From Ga0077560 sp046330395 (GTDB lineage: Bacteria; Actinomycetota; Thermoleophilia; Miltoncostaeales; Miltoncostaeaceae), in assembly GCA_046330395.1 (NCBI GenBank), contig JAXLSS010000004.1, forward strand, positions 213,086 through 277,085: 64,000 nucleotides of DNA. The letters run 5' to 3'. The notes below the pieces were generated by a model. That model was not told the DNA's origin. It saw only the letters and a program-made list of their open reading frames with translations, and did not search any database. Both the position numbers and the translations under genes were made by a program. Of this stretch, positions 37,332 through 44,572 are shown piece after piece (positions within the stretch are counted from its first letter, which is position 1; every line of letters begins with the position of its first letter).

Positions 37332-37376
37332 GGGGGAGGGTGGAGACGACATGACACGTCTCCGTAACCCTCCCCC
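37332..37376 (-). terminator. Long hairpin upstream of xfp
   Basis: Outer arms GGGGGAGGGT/ACCCTCCCCC and inner arms GGAGACG/CGTCTCC give 17 paired bases with a 3-nt bulge and an 8-nt loop. It likely ends the small membrane-protein transcript; an operator role for the inner dyad is an alternative. Confidence 0.7.
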
Positions 37377-37381
37377 AGGGT

Positions 37382-37403
37382 GTCCACCGCAGAGGCGGTG
37401 GAC
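37382..37403 (-). terminator. Second tandem hairpin
   Basis: GTCCACCGC-AGAG-GCGGTGGAC, a perfect 9-bp stem 10 bp after the stop of the small membrane protein. Confidence 0.7.
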
Positions 37404-37412
37404 GTCGTTCAC

Positions 37413-37481
37413 TCAGCGCCCCCGCAACAGGCTGAAGAAACCGATGACGGCGAGCACGATGACGACGATGATGATGACCAA
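37413..37481 (-). CDS. Very small membrane protein, start unresolved
   Basis: The clear part is VGWALVIIIVVIVLAVIGFFSLLRGR, one membrane helix with a basic end. A TTG at 37481 gives 22 residues; the frame is open further upstream (CVAVGW) without a usual start. A GGAGG at 37503-37507 followed by GTGCGTCGCCGTCGG in another frame suggests the true start may be GTG with a missing-base error, giving about 29 residues (MRRRRWALV...). It has tandem terminators downstream and a GGGTAC promoter upstream. Confidence 0.5.
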   Translation of the reverse strand: MVIIIVVIVLAVIGFFSLLRGR

Positions 37482-37545
37482 CGCCCAACCGACGGCGACG
37501 CACCTCCGATCCCGGGCGCCCCGGATGGGCGCCGACGACGTATCG

Positions 37546-37571
37546 GTACCCGCCGCGCCCTGAACACACAC
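37546..37571 (-). promoter_or_regulatory. SigB-type promoter of small membrane protein
   Basis: Minus strand GTGTG, 15-nt spacer, GGGTAC; about 65 bp before the coding part. Confidence 0.5.
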
Positions 37572-37590
37572 ATTCGCCGTCGCCGGATGC

Positions 37591-37614
37591 GTTGAACCGG
37601 GCCCCCGCGGGTAT
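37591..37614 (+). promoter_or_regulatory. SigB-type promoter of MEDS operon
   Basis: GTTGA, 13-nt spacer, GGGTAT; 66 bp before GTG 37681. Confidence 0.55.
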
Positions 37615-37680
37615 GTCACCCGGTGTGATGCGTGCACGCGACGGCATCGATCTGCACCGGCGGGGCGCGAGGTGGGGCGC

Positions 37681-38538
37681 GTGACCTGCGAGCTCCACAC
37701 CCGGCCCGTCCAGGGGGCCGAGCGGGGCGAGCACCTGTGCGGGCTGCACTCCGACCCGCACGGCCGCGCACGCCTGGTGCAGGCGTTCGCCGCGGCGGCG
37801 CTGGGGGCGGGCGACCGGCTGCTGTACCTCTGCGCGCACGCGGACGGTCGCACGCGGGTGGGGCGCACCCTGGAGGGCGCCGTGCCCGACGCCGCGGCGA
37901 TGCTGCGCAACGGCCAGATCGTGGTGCTGCGTCCGCGCCCCGCGGACGCGCCCGACGCCGGCCGCCTGCCGCAGCGCATGGCGGCGATGCTGCGCACGCA
38001 GGCCGACCGGGCGCGCGCGGACGGATACCCGGGCCTGCGCGTCACCGCCGAGATGGACGGGGTGCTGGAGCGCTGCGGATCGGTGGACGAGCTGCTGCGG
38101 CTGGAGCACCTGTGCGCCGACCAGATGCGCCGCTGCGGGATCATCGGGCTGTGTCAGTACGGCCGGCCCGCCATCCGGGCGGCCACCCTGGCGCGCATCG
38201 CCGCCGCGCATTCGGGCGTGGCCCGGGACGACGGCCGGCGGCCCCTCGCGCTGCTGGTCACGGTGGCGCACGGCGGCGGACTGCGCGTGGAGGGGGAGGT
38301 GGACCGCTCCAACGCGCACCTTCTGGCCGCCGCGCTGCGGTCCCGCGCCGCCGTGGAGGACCCGCTGTGCGTGGACCTGTCGGCGCTGGGGTTCGTCGAT
38401 CTCAGCGGCATCCGCGCCATCCGGGAGGTGGCCGACGAGGGGGACGTGCGCATCCTGGTGGCCGGCATGTCCGCCACCGGCCGCCGCATCGCGGACCTGG
38501 CCGGTGAGTGGAGCGCCAACGTCGAGGTGGTGCGGTGA
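37681..38538 (+). CDS. MEDS-STAS sensor/anti-anti-sigma protein
   Basis: 285 residues. Residues 10-175 are a MEDS (DcmR-type) sensory domain: GEHLCGLHSDPHGRARLVQAF, GAGDRLLYLCAHADGR, GQIVVLRPR, LRVTAEMDGV and CADQMRRCGIIGLCQYG. Residues 200-285 form a STAS domain with CVDLSALGFVDLSGIRAI, in which the Ser of DLSG is the likely phosphorylation site. Such proteins relieve RsbW-type anti-sigma factors in response to a ligand. GTG 37681 is preferred (GAGG upstream); GTG 37672 is also in frame. Overlaps the next gene by GTGA. Confidence 0.85.
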   Translation: MTCELHTRPVQGAERGEHLCGLHSDPHGRARLVQAFAAAALGAGDRLLYLCAHADGRTRVGRTLEGAVPDAAAMLRNGQIVVLRPRPADAPDAGRLPQRMAAMLRTQADRARADGYPGLRVTAEMDGVLERCGSVDELLRLEHLCADQMRRCGIIGLCQYGRPAIRAATLARIAAAHSGVARDDGRRPLALLVTVAHGGGLRVEGEVDRSNAHLLAAALRSRAAVEDPLCVDLSALGFVDLSGIRAIREVADEGDVRILVAGMSATGRRIADLAGEWSANVEVVR

Positions 38539-39467
38539 CCACGGCGGCCGTGCACAGCCACCGGCTGCTGGTGTACCGCGACGCGGCGGAGTTCGAGCGC
38601 GGCGTCACGCCGTTCGTGCTGGAGGCCATGGGGGAGGGCAGGCGCGTCCTCATGGCGGTGGCACCCGCCCACCAGCACGTGATGCGCGAGGCCCTGGGAC
38701 CGCGGATACATGGCGTCGTCCTCACCGACGCCCACGCGTTCTCCCGCCGCCAGGGCCCCATGTTCGGTGAGCTGGCCCGGTTCGCGGCCGGTGGGGTGGG
38801 GGAGGCGCCCGCGGCCGTGGTGAGCGAGGTGCCCCTGCGTGACTTCCACACCTCGGCGGTGGAGGCGCACTTCCGTCTCGAGGCCGCGTGCACCTCGCTG
38901 TACGCCGGTCACGGGGTCACCGGTATCTGTGCCTACGCGGCGGACGACCTCGAGAACGGTCTGCTGGAGCGGGTGCGCTGCGTGCACCCGGAGCTGCTCG
39001 ACGGCGCGGGCGTGCGCGTGAGCGACACCTTCGTGGAGCCGGGTCGCTTCCTGCGCGGCGCGGTGGCGCGGCCGCCCGGGCGTCCCGGCCGCGCGGTGGC
39101 CCTGCACGGCGCGGCCGACCTGGCCCGGCTGCGCAGCGCGGTGCGCGAGTGCGCGACGCGGCGCGCGGTGGACGCGGCGGAGCTGGAGGACTTCCTGGTG
39201 GCGGTGAGCGAGATCGCCACCAACGCGCTCCTGCACGCGGTTGCCCCCCGGCGGGCGAGCCTGTGGGCCGACGAGGAGGAGCTGGTGTGCTGCATCGGCG
39301 ACTCCGGTCCGGGCCTCCCGGACCCCCTGGCGGCGCACCTGCCCCCGGTCCTCACGGGCGCCGCGGGCCACGGCCTGTGGCTGGCCACCACCCTCACGGA
39401 CGTCATCGAGTTCGCAAGCGACGAGACCGGCACGGTCGTCATCATGCGGCTGCGTCTCGGGGCGTGA
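38535..39467 (+). CDS. MEDS-HATPase (RsbW-like) regulator
   Basis: 310 residues from GTG 38535. It has an N-terminal MEDS domain (LLVYRDAAEFERGVTPFVLEAM, GRRVLMAVAPAHQHV, CTSLYAGHGVTGICAYAAD) and a C-terminal anti-sigma ATPase with N-box LVAVSEIATNALLHAV, G1 box IGDSGPGLPDP and G2 GHGLWLATTL. The same sensory fold in both genes of a coupled pair suggests kinase and substrate that sense one signal. It would phosphorylate STAS serines or hold a sigma factor. Cytosolic. Confidence 0.85.
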   Translation: MTTAAVHSHRLLVYRDAAEFERGVTPFVLEAMGEGRRVLMAVAPAHQHVMREALGPRIHGVVLTDAHAFSRRQGPMFGELARFAAGGVGEAPAAVVSEVPLRDFHTSAVEAHFRLEAACTSLYAGHGVTGICAYAADDLENGLLERVRCVHPELLDGAGVRVSDTFVEPGRFLRGAVARPPGRPGRAVALHGAADLARLRSAVRECATRRAVDAAELEDFLVAVSEIATNALLHAVAPRRASLWADEEELVCCIGDSGPGLPDPLAAHLPPVLTGAAGHGLWLATTLTDVIEFASDETGTVVIMRLRLGA

Positions 39468-39765
39468 CCCGGGCGGCATCGCGCCGGGGGCCCGCCGCGG
39501 CCGTGGGCGCCGCGGCGGGTGGTGTTGCCGTCGCACCGCCACCGGGGTGCGCCCCGCGGACCCGGTGCGGCGGCTACGGCAGCCTCTGAGCCGTGTCCCC
39601 GCTCACCGGCCGCCGGCCGGTGGACGGGGTGATGCCGAGGGCCGGAACCCTCGTGTGCGGAACAGCGGCCGCCATGCCGAGGGCCCCGGCAGCGGCGCCG
39701 CGGCGGGACGCCGTCGCGCCCGGGCCGGTGGTGCCGGCGGGGGTTCCGGGGGCTCGCTGAGGCGC
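39468..39765 (+). other. Intergenic region with terminator
   Basis: 298 bp between the MEDS operon and the PDFARG protein gene, which converge. A hairpin CCCGCCGCGG/CCGCGGCGGG with a 9-nt loop lies at 39491-39519. No other gene or site seen. Confidence 0.5.
39491..39519 (+). terminator. Terminator of MEDS operon
   Basis: A 10-bp perfect stem (CCCGCCGCGG) 24 bp after the stop of the MEDS-HATPase gene. Confidence 0.6.
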
Positions 39766-40095
39766 TCACTCATTGTCGGCCTCCATGCCGCGCTCGGGGT
39801 CCCCGTCCTGGCCCCGCGCGAAGTCGGGCTTGGGTCGCTCGGATGCCGGGAGGTCCTCGTGCCCGGGCTCGCCGCGGGCGAAGTCCGGGATGGCTTCGTT
39901 GACGCCCTGTGACGCGGGATCGTCACGCTGACCCCGGGCGAAGTCGGGCTCCACGGCGGGCGGGGGCTTCTGGCGCTCACCCCGTGCGTAGTCGGGTCCC
40001 TCCGATTGGTCGCCGGCGGAGTGCCGCTCCTCCTCGGCGCCCGTGCTGCCGTCAGGGCGCGCGTCGTCGGGGGGCTGCTGCTGGTGCTCGGTCAT
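39766..40095 (-). CDS. Disordered stress protein with four PD(F/Y)ARG repeats
   Basis: 109 residues, ATG 40095 after AAGGAGGGG. Composition is Asp/Glu/Pro/Gly/Gln-rich with no hydrophobic core. PDYARGE (34-40), PDFARGQ (50-56), PDFARGE (70-76) and PDFARGQ (90-96) recur every 16-20 residues; the linkers differ, so the motif is selected, not a recent duplication. Reminiscent of hydrophilins or of short linear binding motifs displayed in series. No family recognised. A strong SigB-type promoter stands 35 bp upstream. Confidence 0.7.
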   Translation of the reverse strand: MTEHQQQPPDDARPDGSTGAEEERHSAGDQSEGPDYARGERQKPPPAVEPDFARGQRDDPASQGVNEAIPDFARGEPGHEDLPASERPKPDFARGQDGDPERGMEADNE

Positions 40096-40129
40096 CGTCC
40101 CCTCCTTGGTGTGCTGGGGCCCCCGCACC

Positions 40130-40155
40130 GTTCCCGCGGGCGACCGTGGCCAAAC
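40130..40155 (-). promoter_or_regulatory. SigB-type promoter of PDFARG gene
   Basis: Minus strand GTTTG, 15-nt spacer, GGGAAC; 35 bp before ATG 40095. Confidence 0.7.
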
Positions 40156-40187
40156 CGGCCCGTTGCGGTCCGGGCGCATCCCGGGGC

Positions 40188-40213
40188 GTTTCGGCCGGCC
40201 GGTCACCGGGAAT
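40188..40213 (+). promoter_or_regulatory. SigB-type promoter of 134-aa membrane protein
   Basis: GTTTC, 15-nt spacer, GGGAAT; 38 bp before ATG 40251. Divergent with the PDFARG promoter, -35 elements 33 bp apart. Confidence 0.7.
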
Positions 40214-40250
40214 CACCCCTGGTCCGTTTTCTCGGCTCATGGAGGTCCCC

Positions 40251-40655
40251 ATGAACGACTCAACCGCCGCCGCCGTGAACTGGCTGGCCCAGGGCAGGAC
40301 GGCGTCGATGGTGGCGCCCACCGTTCGCGCCGCCACCGCCCCGCAGGCGCACCACGCGGCGCGCAGGTTGCGCGGCGTGGCCGGCAACCTCACCAACCTG
40401 GACCCGGCCGCCGCCCAGCGGGCGCTGGTGGAGCTCAGCCGGGACCGCCGGTTCCGCCAGGCGGTGAACACCGCCGCGCACCGCATCGAGCTGGCCGCGT
40501 CCCAGGGACGCCGAAGCAGGCGCCGCCGCTGGTTCGCCATCCTGGCGCTGGTGGTGGGAGCCGCGGCCGTGGCGTCCCGCCTGATGCGCTCGCCCCAGGC
40601 CCAGCACTCGGCGCCCGCCGTGGAGCCGATGCCGGTGGACATCCCCGCGGCCTGA
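40251..40655 (+). CDS. Small single-TM stress protein
   Basis: 134 residues, ATG 40251 after GGAGG. A helical N-terminal part (AHHAARRLRGVAGNLTNLDPAAAQRALVELSRDRRFRQAVN) is followed by a basic patch RRSRRRR and one membrane helix WFAILALVVGAAAVASRL, with a short outside tail. No family recognised. The promoter places it in the stress regulon. Confidence 0.65.
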   Translation: MNDSTAAAVNWLAQGRTASMVAPTVRAATAPQAHHAARRLRGVAGNLTNLDPAAAQRALVELSRDRRFRQAVNTAAHRIELAASQGRRSRRRRWFAILALVVGAAAVASRLMRSPQAQHSAPAVEPMPVDIPAA

Positions 40656-40678
40656 CCGGGGCCACGTCGCGCGCCCTC

Positions 40679-40835
40679 TCATGGGCCGGGGATCCGGCTC
40701 CGGGGGCGCGGGCGAGGGGACGCTGGGGCCGATCGGGTCACCCGTGCCGGGCGCTCCCGGAGGGTGGACCGGGCTGGGCGTGGGCACCTCGATGGGCGGG
40801 GGTTCGGGGCTGGGCTGCGGCGGACGTTCGCTCAT
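40679..40835 (-). CDS. Small proline-rich protein, 3' end uncertain
   Basis: From ATG 40835: MSERPPQPSPEPPPIEVP then repeated Pro-x-Pro to about residue 50 (PSPAPPEPDPRP). The same frame has no stop for a long way and runs antisense to the neighbouring gene; a TGA one frame away at 40681-40679 suggests a 1-nt error near the end. Pro-rich short proteins of this kind are common in stress loci but have no known role. SigB-type promoter 53 bp upstream. Confidence 0.5.
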
Positions 40836-40887
40836 CGATCCTCCCGGACGACGTGTTTCGCCGGGAGTACCCGCTGTCCGTGGCCCG

Positions 40888-40913
40888 CTACCCGCCCCCC
40901 GGCGTCCCCGAAC
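40888..40913 (-). promoter_or_regulatory. SigB-type promoter of proline-rich gene
   Basis: Minus strand GTTCG, 15-nt spacer, GGGTAG; 53 bp before ATG 40835. Confidence 0.55.
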
Positions 40914-40917
40914 AGCC

Positions 40918-41520
40918 TCAGCCGGCCAGCCGTGCGGCGATGCCGTGGAACATGCGGCCGTAGTGCCGCGCCAGATCCCGCTCCTCGTCGGGCAGGCCGG
41001 TGACGCCCTCGCGGGCCAGGTGCGACGGCCCGTAGGGCCCGCCGCCGGTCTGGGTGGCCCCCACGCCCGGGTCGGTGTACCCCAGCGGCACGATCAGCAT
41101 GCCGTGGTGGTACGCGAAGGTGGACATCGTGAGGATCGTGCTCTCGTGGCCGCCGTGCATCGTGGCCGCCCCCGTGAAGAACCCGGCGGGCTTGCCCACC
41201 AGGGCGCCGGAGGCCCACAGCGGACCCGTCTGGTCCAGGAAGTTGCTCAGCTGGGCGGTGCGGTTGCCGAACCGCGTGCCGCTGCCGAACAGGATGCCGT
41301 CGAACGCCGGCAGCTCGTCCACCTGGGCCTCCGGCACGTCGGCCTGCCGCGCCACGGTGTCCTGCAGGCCCTGAGCCTCGATGATCTCCTGGGGCAGCAG
41401 CTCCTTCACGCGCCGCAGCTCGGGGGTGCCCCCCGCCGCGCGGATGCCCTCGGCGATCTCCCCGGCCAGATCGAACGTGCTGCCGTACATCGTGTGGTAG
41501 ACGATGCCGATTCGCGCCAC
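40918..41520 (-). CDS. wrbA: NAD(P)H:quinone oxidoreductase WrbA
   Basis: 200 residues from GTG 41520. Flavodoxin fold with the FMN phosphate loop YHTMYGSTFDLA, FGSGTRFGNRTAQLSNFLD and the WrbA-specific GHESTILTMSTFAYHHGMLIVPLGY. Reduces quinones by two electrons with NAD(P)H, avoiding semiquinones. In other bacteria wrbA belongs to the general stress regulon; here a clean SigB-type promoter lies 37 bp upstream. Confidence 0.95.
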   Translation of the reverse strand: MARIGIVYHTMYGSTFDLAGEIAEGIRAAGGTPELRRVKELLPQEIIEAQGLQDTVARQADVPEAQVDELPAFDGILFGSGTRFGNRTAQLSNFLDQTGPLWASGALVGKPAGFFTGAATMHGGHESTILTMSTFAYHHGMLIVPLGYTDPGVGATQTGGGPYGPSHLAREGVTGLPDEERDLARHYGRMFHGIAARLAG

Positions 41521-41556
41521 GGGCGCCCCCTTCGCCGAATGCCGGTCCGGGCGTTG

Positions 41557-41581
41557 GTGCCCGGCGGCGCCGGCCCGAAAC
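41557..41581 (-). promoter_or_regulatory. SigB-type promoter of wrbA
   Basis: Minus strand GTTTC, 14-nt spacer, GGGCAC; 37 bp before GTG 41520. Confidence 0.7.
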
Positions 41582-41621
41582 GCCGGGGACGTTGTGGGGG
41601 TGCCGCGGGACCCGCCCCGGG

Positions 41622-42002
41622 TTAGCCGAGCACGTCCAGGGAATCGGGTTGCACGTCGGTGACCACCGGGAAGCGGCCGGACATCTGGGTGAGTTCCAGC
41701 ACGCGCCGCACCGGGTCGGAGGGGTCCAGCAGGGGCAGGGGACGGGGGGTGAGGTCGGCGCACTCCAGCAGGCTGCGCAGCCCGGTGGAGTCGATGAAGG
41801 CCACGTGCCGCATGTCGAGGATCAGCTGGACGTCGGGTCGTGCCTCGGATGCCGCACGCACCGCGGCCACCAGTCCGGGGGCGGACGCCAGGTCGAGCTC
41901 ACCGTCGAGCCGCAACACGCTGGCGTGGGGGAGGTCCTGGCGCACGACGCGCAGAGGACCGGTCTGCACCGGCTCGCTCATCGGCTCGAAGTTATCAGTC
42001 AT
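41622..42002 (-). CDS. STAS-domain anti-sigma factor antagonist
   Basis: 126 residues, ATG 42002 (ATG 41981 is also possible). VLRLDGELDLASAPGLVAAV and LILDMRHVAFIDSTGLRSLLE are the STAS core; Ser of IDSTG is the likely phosphosite. The acidic loop LLDPSDPVRRVLELTQM is typical of RsbV-like antagonists. It would release a sigma factor by binding an RsbW-type protein when dephosphorylated. Confidence 0.88.
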   Translation of the reverse strand: MTDNFEPMSEPVQTGPLRVVRQDLPHASVLRLDGELDLASAPGLVAAVRAASEARPDVQLILDMRHVAFIDSTGLRSLLECADLTPRPLPLLDPSDPVRRVLELTQMSGRFPVVTDVQPDSLDVLG

Positions 42003-42435
42003 GCACGCGCACCCTGCTGACGCTGGTCGGCATCGACGCCATCCCCTCCGGTTGCGGGCCCGCCGCGGCGCCGGGCGAACGCGCGCCGGTTACCGTGGAT
42101 GGTGTTGTGCGGGGGACCGTGCGGCCACCATATTCGACCCGTGAACGGTGCCTCAACATCATGGGGCGCCTTTCGGAAGGGGCCTGGTGGTGGGTGCGAC
42201 GAGCACCGCTGTCGGTACCCGCACGAGCGGTTCGCAAACCGGCGGAGGCGGCCCGCACCCCGTGTTTCGCGTGTGTCGGCCGGGGGTATGTGGGGACCAC
42301 GGGTGCGGCGCTCGGGGGTCGCCGCGCCCTCAGGATCCGGTCGCCGCCCCGCGCGCGGGGGTGCGGGGGCGGCACCGGTACATTCCGCGGCCGGCACCAT
42401 GATTGGACGGGTGCCCCGCCGGGTATGAGGCGGGC
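42003..42435. other. 433-bp intergenic region
   Basis: Lies between the STAS gene (minus) and the HAD gene (plus). Contains the SigB-type promoter at 42264-42289. The stretch 42289-42435 would be a 147-nt leader of the HAD gene. I see no credible small gene in it. Confidence 0.5.
42264..42289 (+). promoter_or_regulatory. SigB-type promoter toward HAD gene
   Basis: GTTTC, 15-nt spacer, GGGTAT, a full match; 147 bp before ATG 42436. Confidence 0.65.
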
Positions 42436-42993
42436 ATGCGCGACGACCTCCCCTCCGCGGTGCGCGGCCTCATCATGGACGTGGACGGCACGCTGGTGGA
42501 CAACGTGTACCTGCACACGCGGGCATGGGACCTCGCGTTCCGCGACGTCGGCATGGATTCCCCCGGCTGGGTGCTCCACAGGCACGTGGGCATGGGCGGC
42601 GACCGGCTCGTGTCCGGCGTGGCGGGTGACGCGGCCGAGCGCGAGCACGGTGACCGGCTGCGGTGGCCGCACGACCGCCGGTTCGCCGGGATGCTCCACC
42701 AGGTCCGCCCCCTGCCGGGCGCGCACGGGTTCATCACCTCCATGGCGGCGGCCGGCGTGCGCGGGGTGCCGGCCGGTTCGGGCACACGCCCGGAGATGGA
42801 CCACTTCGCGCGGTTGCCGGGCGTTGGGGACGTGTTGCACGCGGTCGTCACCTCGGAGGACGTCGACGCGTCCAAGCCGTCGCTTGACCTCGTCCGGACC
42901 GCGGCGCAGCGACTGGGCCACGAACCCGCCCGGGCACGGCTGCGGGCACGGCTGAGGGCCATGCGGTCGTCGCCGCGGGAGGCCGGCAGCTGA
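42436..42993 (+). CDS. HAD-superfamily phosphatase-like protein, short C-terminus
   Basis: 185 residues. Motif I DVDGTLVDNVYLHTRAW is a perfect HAD nucleophile loop with a beta-phosphoglucomutase-type cap (HRHVGMGGDRLV). Motif II is PAGSGT and motif III SEDVDASKPSLDLV (Lys). After that the protein lacks motif IV (GDxxxD) and ends in an arginine-rich tail (HEPARARLRARLRAMRSS), about 35-40 residues short of relatives. It may be inactive, or a frame break near 42915 may hide the true end. Confidence 0.7.
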   Translation: MRDDLPSAVRGLIMDVDGTLVDNVYLHTRAWDLAFRDVGMDSPGWVLHRHVGMGGDRLVSGVAGDAAEREHGDRLRWPHDRRFAGMLHQVRPLPGAHGFITSMAAAGVRGVPAGSGTRPEMDHFARLPGVGDVLHAVVTSEDVDASKPSLDLVRTAAQRLGHEPARARLRARLRAMRSSPREAGS

Positions 42994-43069
42994 CGGGCCG
43001 GTGGGGCACCGCGGGTCACACCTTCGCGTCGCGTGTGCGCCGGGGGATCACGCAAACACGGGAGGCACG

Positions 43070-43954
43070 ATGGGTATGGAGGGCGGCATTCTGGGCGGGC
43101 CCAGCGCGCGGGCGCTGGCGCTGAGCGACCGCGATGAGCTCCAGGCGTTCCTGGACCGCGCCGGGTCGCACCGCCTGTTGCGGGCCGCCGAGGAGGTGGC
43201 GCTGGCGCGACGCATCGAGGAGGGCGACACCGCCGCGCTGGACCAGCTGGTGGAGTGCAACATCCGGCTGGTCATCGCCATGGCGATGCGGTACCGCGGC
43301 GCGGGCCTGCCACTGGGCGATGTCATCCAGGAGGGCCTGCTGGGCCTGGTGCGCGCCGCCGAGCGGTTCGATTACCGCCGTGGCAACAAGTTCTCCTCGT
43401 ACGCGGTGTGGTGGATCCGGCAGTCCATCCTGCGCGCCATCGCCAACCAGTCGCGGCTGATCCGGCTGCCGGTGAACGTGTCCGACGAACTGCGCCGGCT
43501 CACCGCCGCCGAGACCGCGCTGCGCGGCGAGGACGGGCTCCCCCCGGACGCGCAGGTGGCGGCGCACGCGCGCCTGCCCCAGGAGCGGCTGGCGGCGCTG
43601 CGCGCGGTGCGGCCCCTGGAGCGCCCGCCCGCCAGCCTGGACGGGCTGGTGGGCGCCGATGGGGACGAGACGCTCGGGGCCCTCCTTGCCGACGACCGGG
43701 CGCCCGACCTGGACGAGGACCTGGACCGGGAGTGGCGCGTTGATGTGGTGCGGGCGGCTTTGGAGGCGCTGCCGCAGCGGGAGCGCATGGTGATGCACAT
43801 GCGCTACGGCCTCAACGGCCGCCAGCCCGCCACCTTCGACGAGATCGGGCGGCGCATCGGGGTGTCGCGCCAGCGGGCGCGCCAGCTGGAGCAGTCGGCG
43901 CGGGTGCGGTTGTCGCAGGACCCGGCGCTGCGCAGCGCCGGCGAGGCCGCCTGA
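43070..43954 (+). CDS. Group 2 (RpoD-like) RNA polymerase sigma factor
   Basis: 294 residues, ATG 43070 with GGAGG. Region 1.2 (DELQAFLDRAG...LLRAAEEVALARRIEEGD), region 2 (NIRLVIAMAMRYRGAGLPLGDVIQEGLLGLVRAAERFD, quoted in part; SYAVWWIRQSILRAI), region 3 (RLIRLPVNV) and region 4 (LPQRERMVMHMRYGL, FDEIGRRIGVSRQRARQLE) are all present, without the long N-terminal extension of the primary factor. It likely directs stationary- or stress-phase transcription at housekeeping-like promoters. Confidence 0.92.
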   Translation: MGMEGGILGGPSARALALSDRDELQAFLDRAGSHRLLRAAEEVALARRIEEGDTAALDQLVECNIRLVIAMAMRYRGAGLPLGDVIQEGLLGLVRAAERFDYRRGNKFSSYAVWWIRQSILRAIANQSRLIRLPVNVSDELRRLTAAETALRGEDGLPPDAQVAAHARLPQERLAALRAVRPLERPPASLDGLVGADGDETLGALLADDRAPDLDEDLDREWRVDVVRAALEALPQRERMVMHMRYGLNGRQPATFDEIGRRIGVSRQRARQLEQSARVRLSQDPALRSAGEAA

Positions 43955-43970
43955 GGCGGCGCGGGGCCCG

Positions 43971-44429
43971 TCAGCCGGCCAGGGACGGGGTGGAGCGGTC
44001 GCGAGGCCCCTCACCCACGGTGATCCGCAGGAACTCACCGTCCGGCGCGGGCTCCACGCGCACGTCACCCGCCAGGCGCTCCAGCACCGGACCCACGGCG
44101 GGCACCTCGCAGTTGGCGCGCAGCCGGGCGGCCGAGCCGGCGGCCAACGGCCCCACCCGCAGCACCACCGCCCCCACCTCCGCTGCCACCTCCACACGCA
44201 GCCGGTGGTCCAGCGGGTCGCGTCCCACCTGCGCCGCCAGGATGTCGGCCACCAGCCCAAGATCGGCCAGCCGGTCCAGGTCCACGCCCGCCTGCGCGGC
44301 AACCGCGCTGACCACGCGGTGTAGCACCGGCACCAGCATGGGGCCGTCGTGCAGCTCCAGGATGGCCGGCTCGGTGATCACGTGGTGGTCTCGGCCGGCG
44401 GCGCGGTCATGGGTGTGATCGTACGACAC
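43971..44429 (-). CDS. Degenerate RsbW-like protein
   Basis: 152 residues from GTG 44429. LVPVLHRVVSAVAAQAGVDLDRLADLGLVADILA follows the opening of anti-sigma ATPases, where a conserved SEAxxN N-box is expected; here it reads VADILAAQVG, without the Glu and Asn. No DxGxG or GxGL box is found. It ends GEFLRITVGEG. So it is probably a binding-only member of the fold. It converges with the group 2 sigma gene, 17 bp apart. A weak GGGTAC lies 77 bp upstream. Confidence 0.55.
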   Translation of the reverse strand: MSYDHTHDRAAGRDHHVITEPAILELHDGPMLVPVLHRVVSAVAAQAGVDLDRLADLGLVADILAAQVGRDPLDHRLRVEVAAEVGAVVLRVGPLAAGSAARLRANCEVPAVGPVLERLAGDVRVEPAPDGEFLRITVGEGPRDRSTPSLAG

Positions 44430-44572
44430 GGGTTCGTCGCCTCGCTGATGGGAGTGCGTCGGGGATGGTGTGGCGTGGCCTCGCGGCGCCCGCACACCCA
44501 CCTCTGTACCCGGCGCGGCCCGTTCTGACGCCTCCCCGTCGCGCGACGGGGAGGGCGAGGGCCCCGGTGACC

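Noticed and set aside
39491..39765. A small gene between the MEDS operon and the PDFARG gene
   Set aside because: All frames there are biased, shadow-like Arg/Pro/Gly sequence without ribosome sites.
42288..42428. A small gene beginning at the ATG inside GGGTATG
   Set aside because: The ATG overlaps the proposed -10 element and the encoded peptide is Arg/Gly-rich shadow sequence.
44506..44511. GGGTAC on the minus strand before the degenerate RsbW-like gene
   Set aside because: At proper spacing the -35 reads GCGTC, with two mismatches. Kept only as a weak remark.
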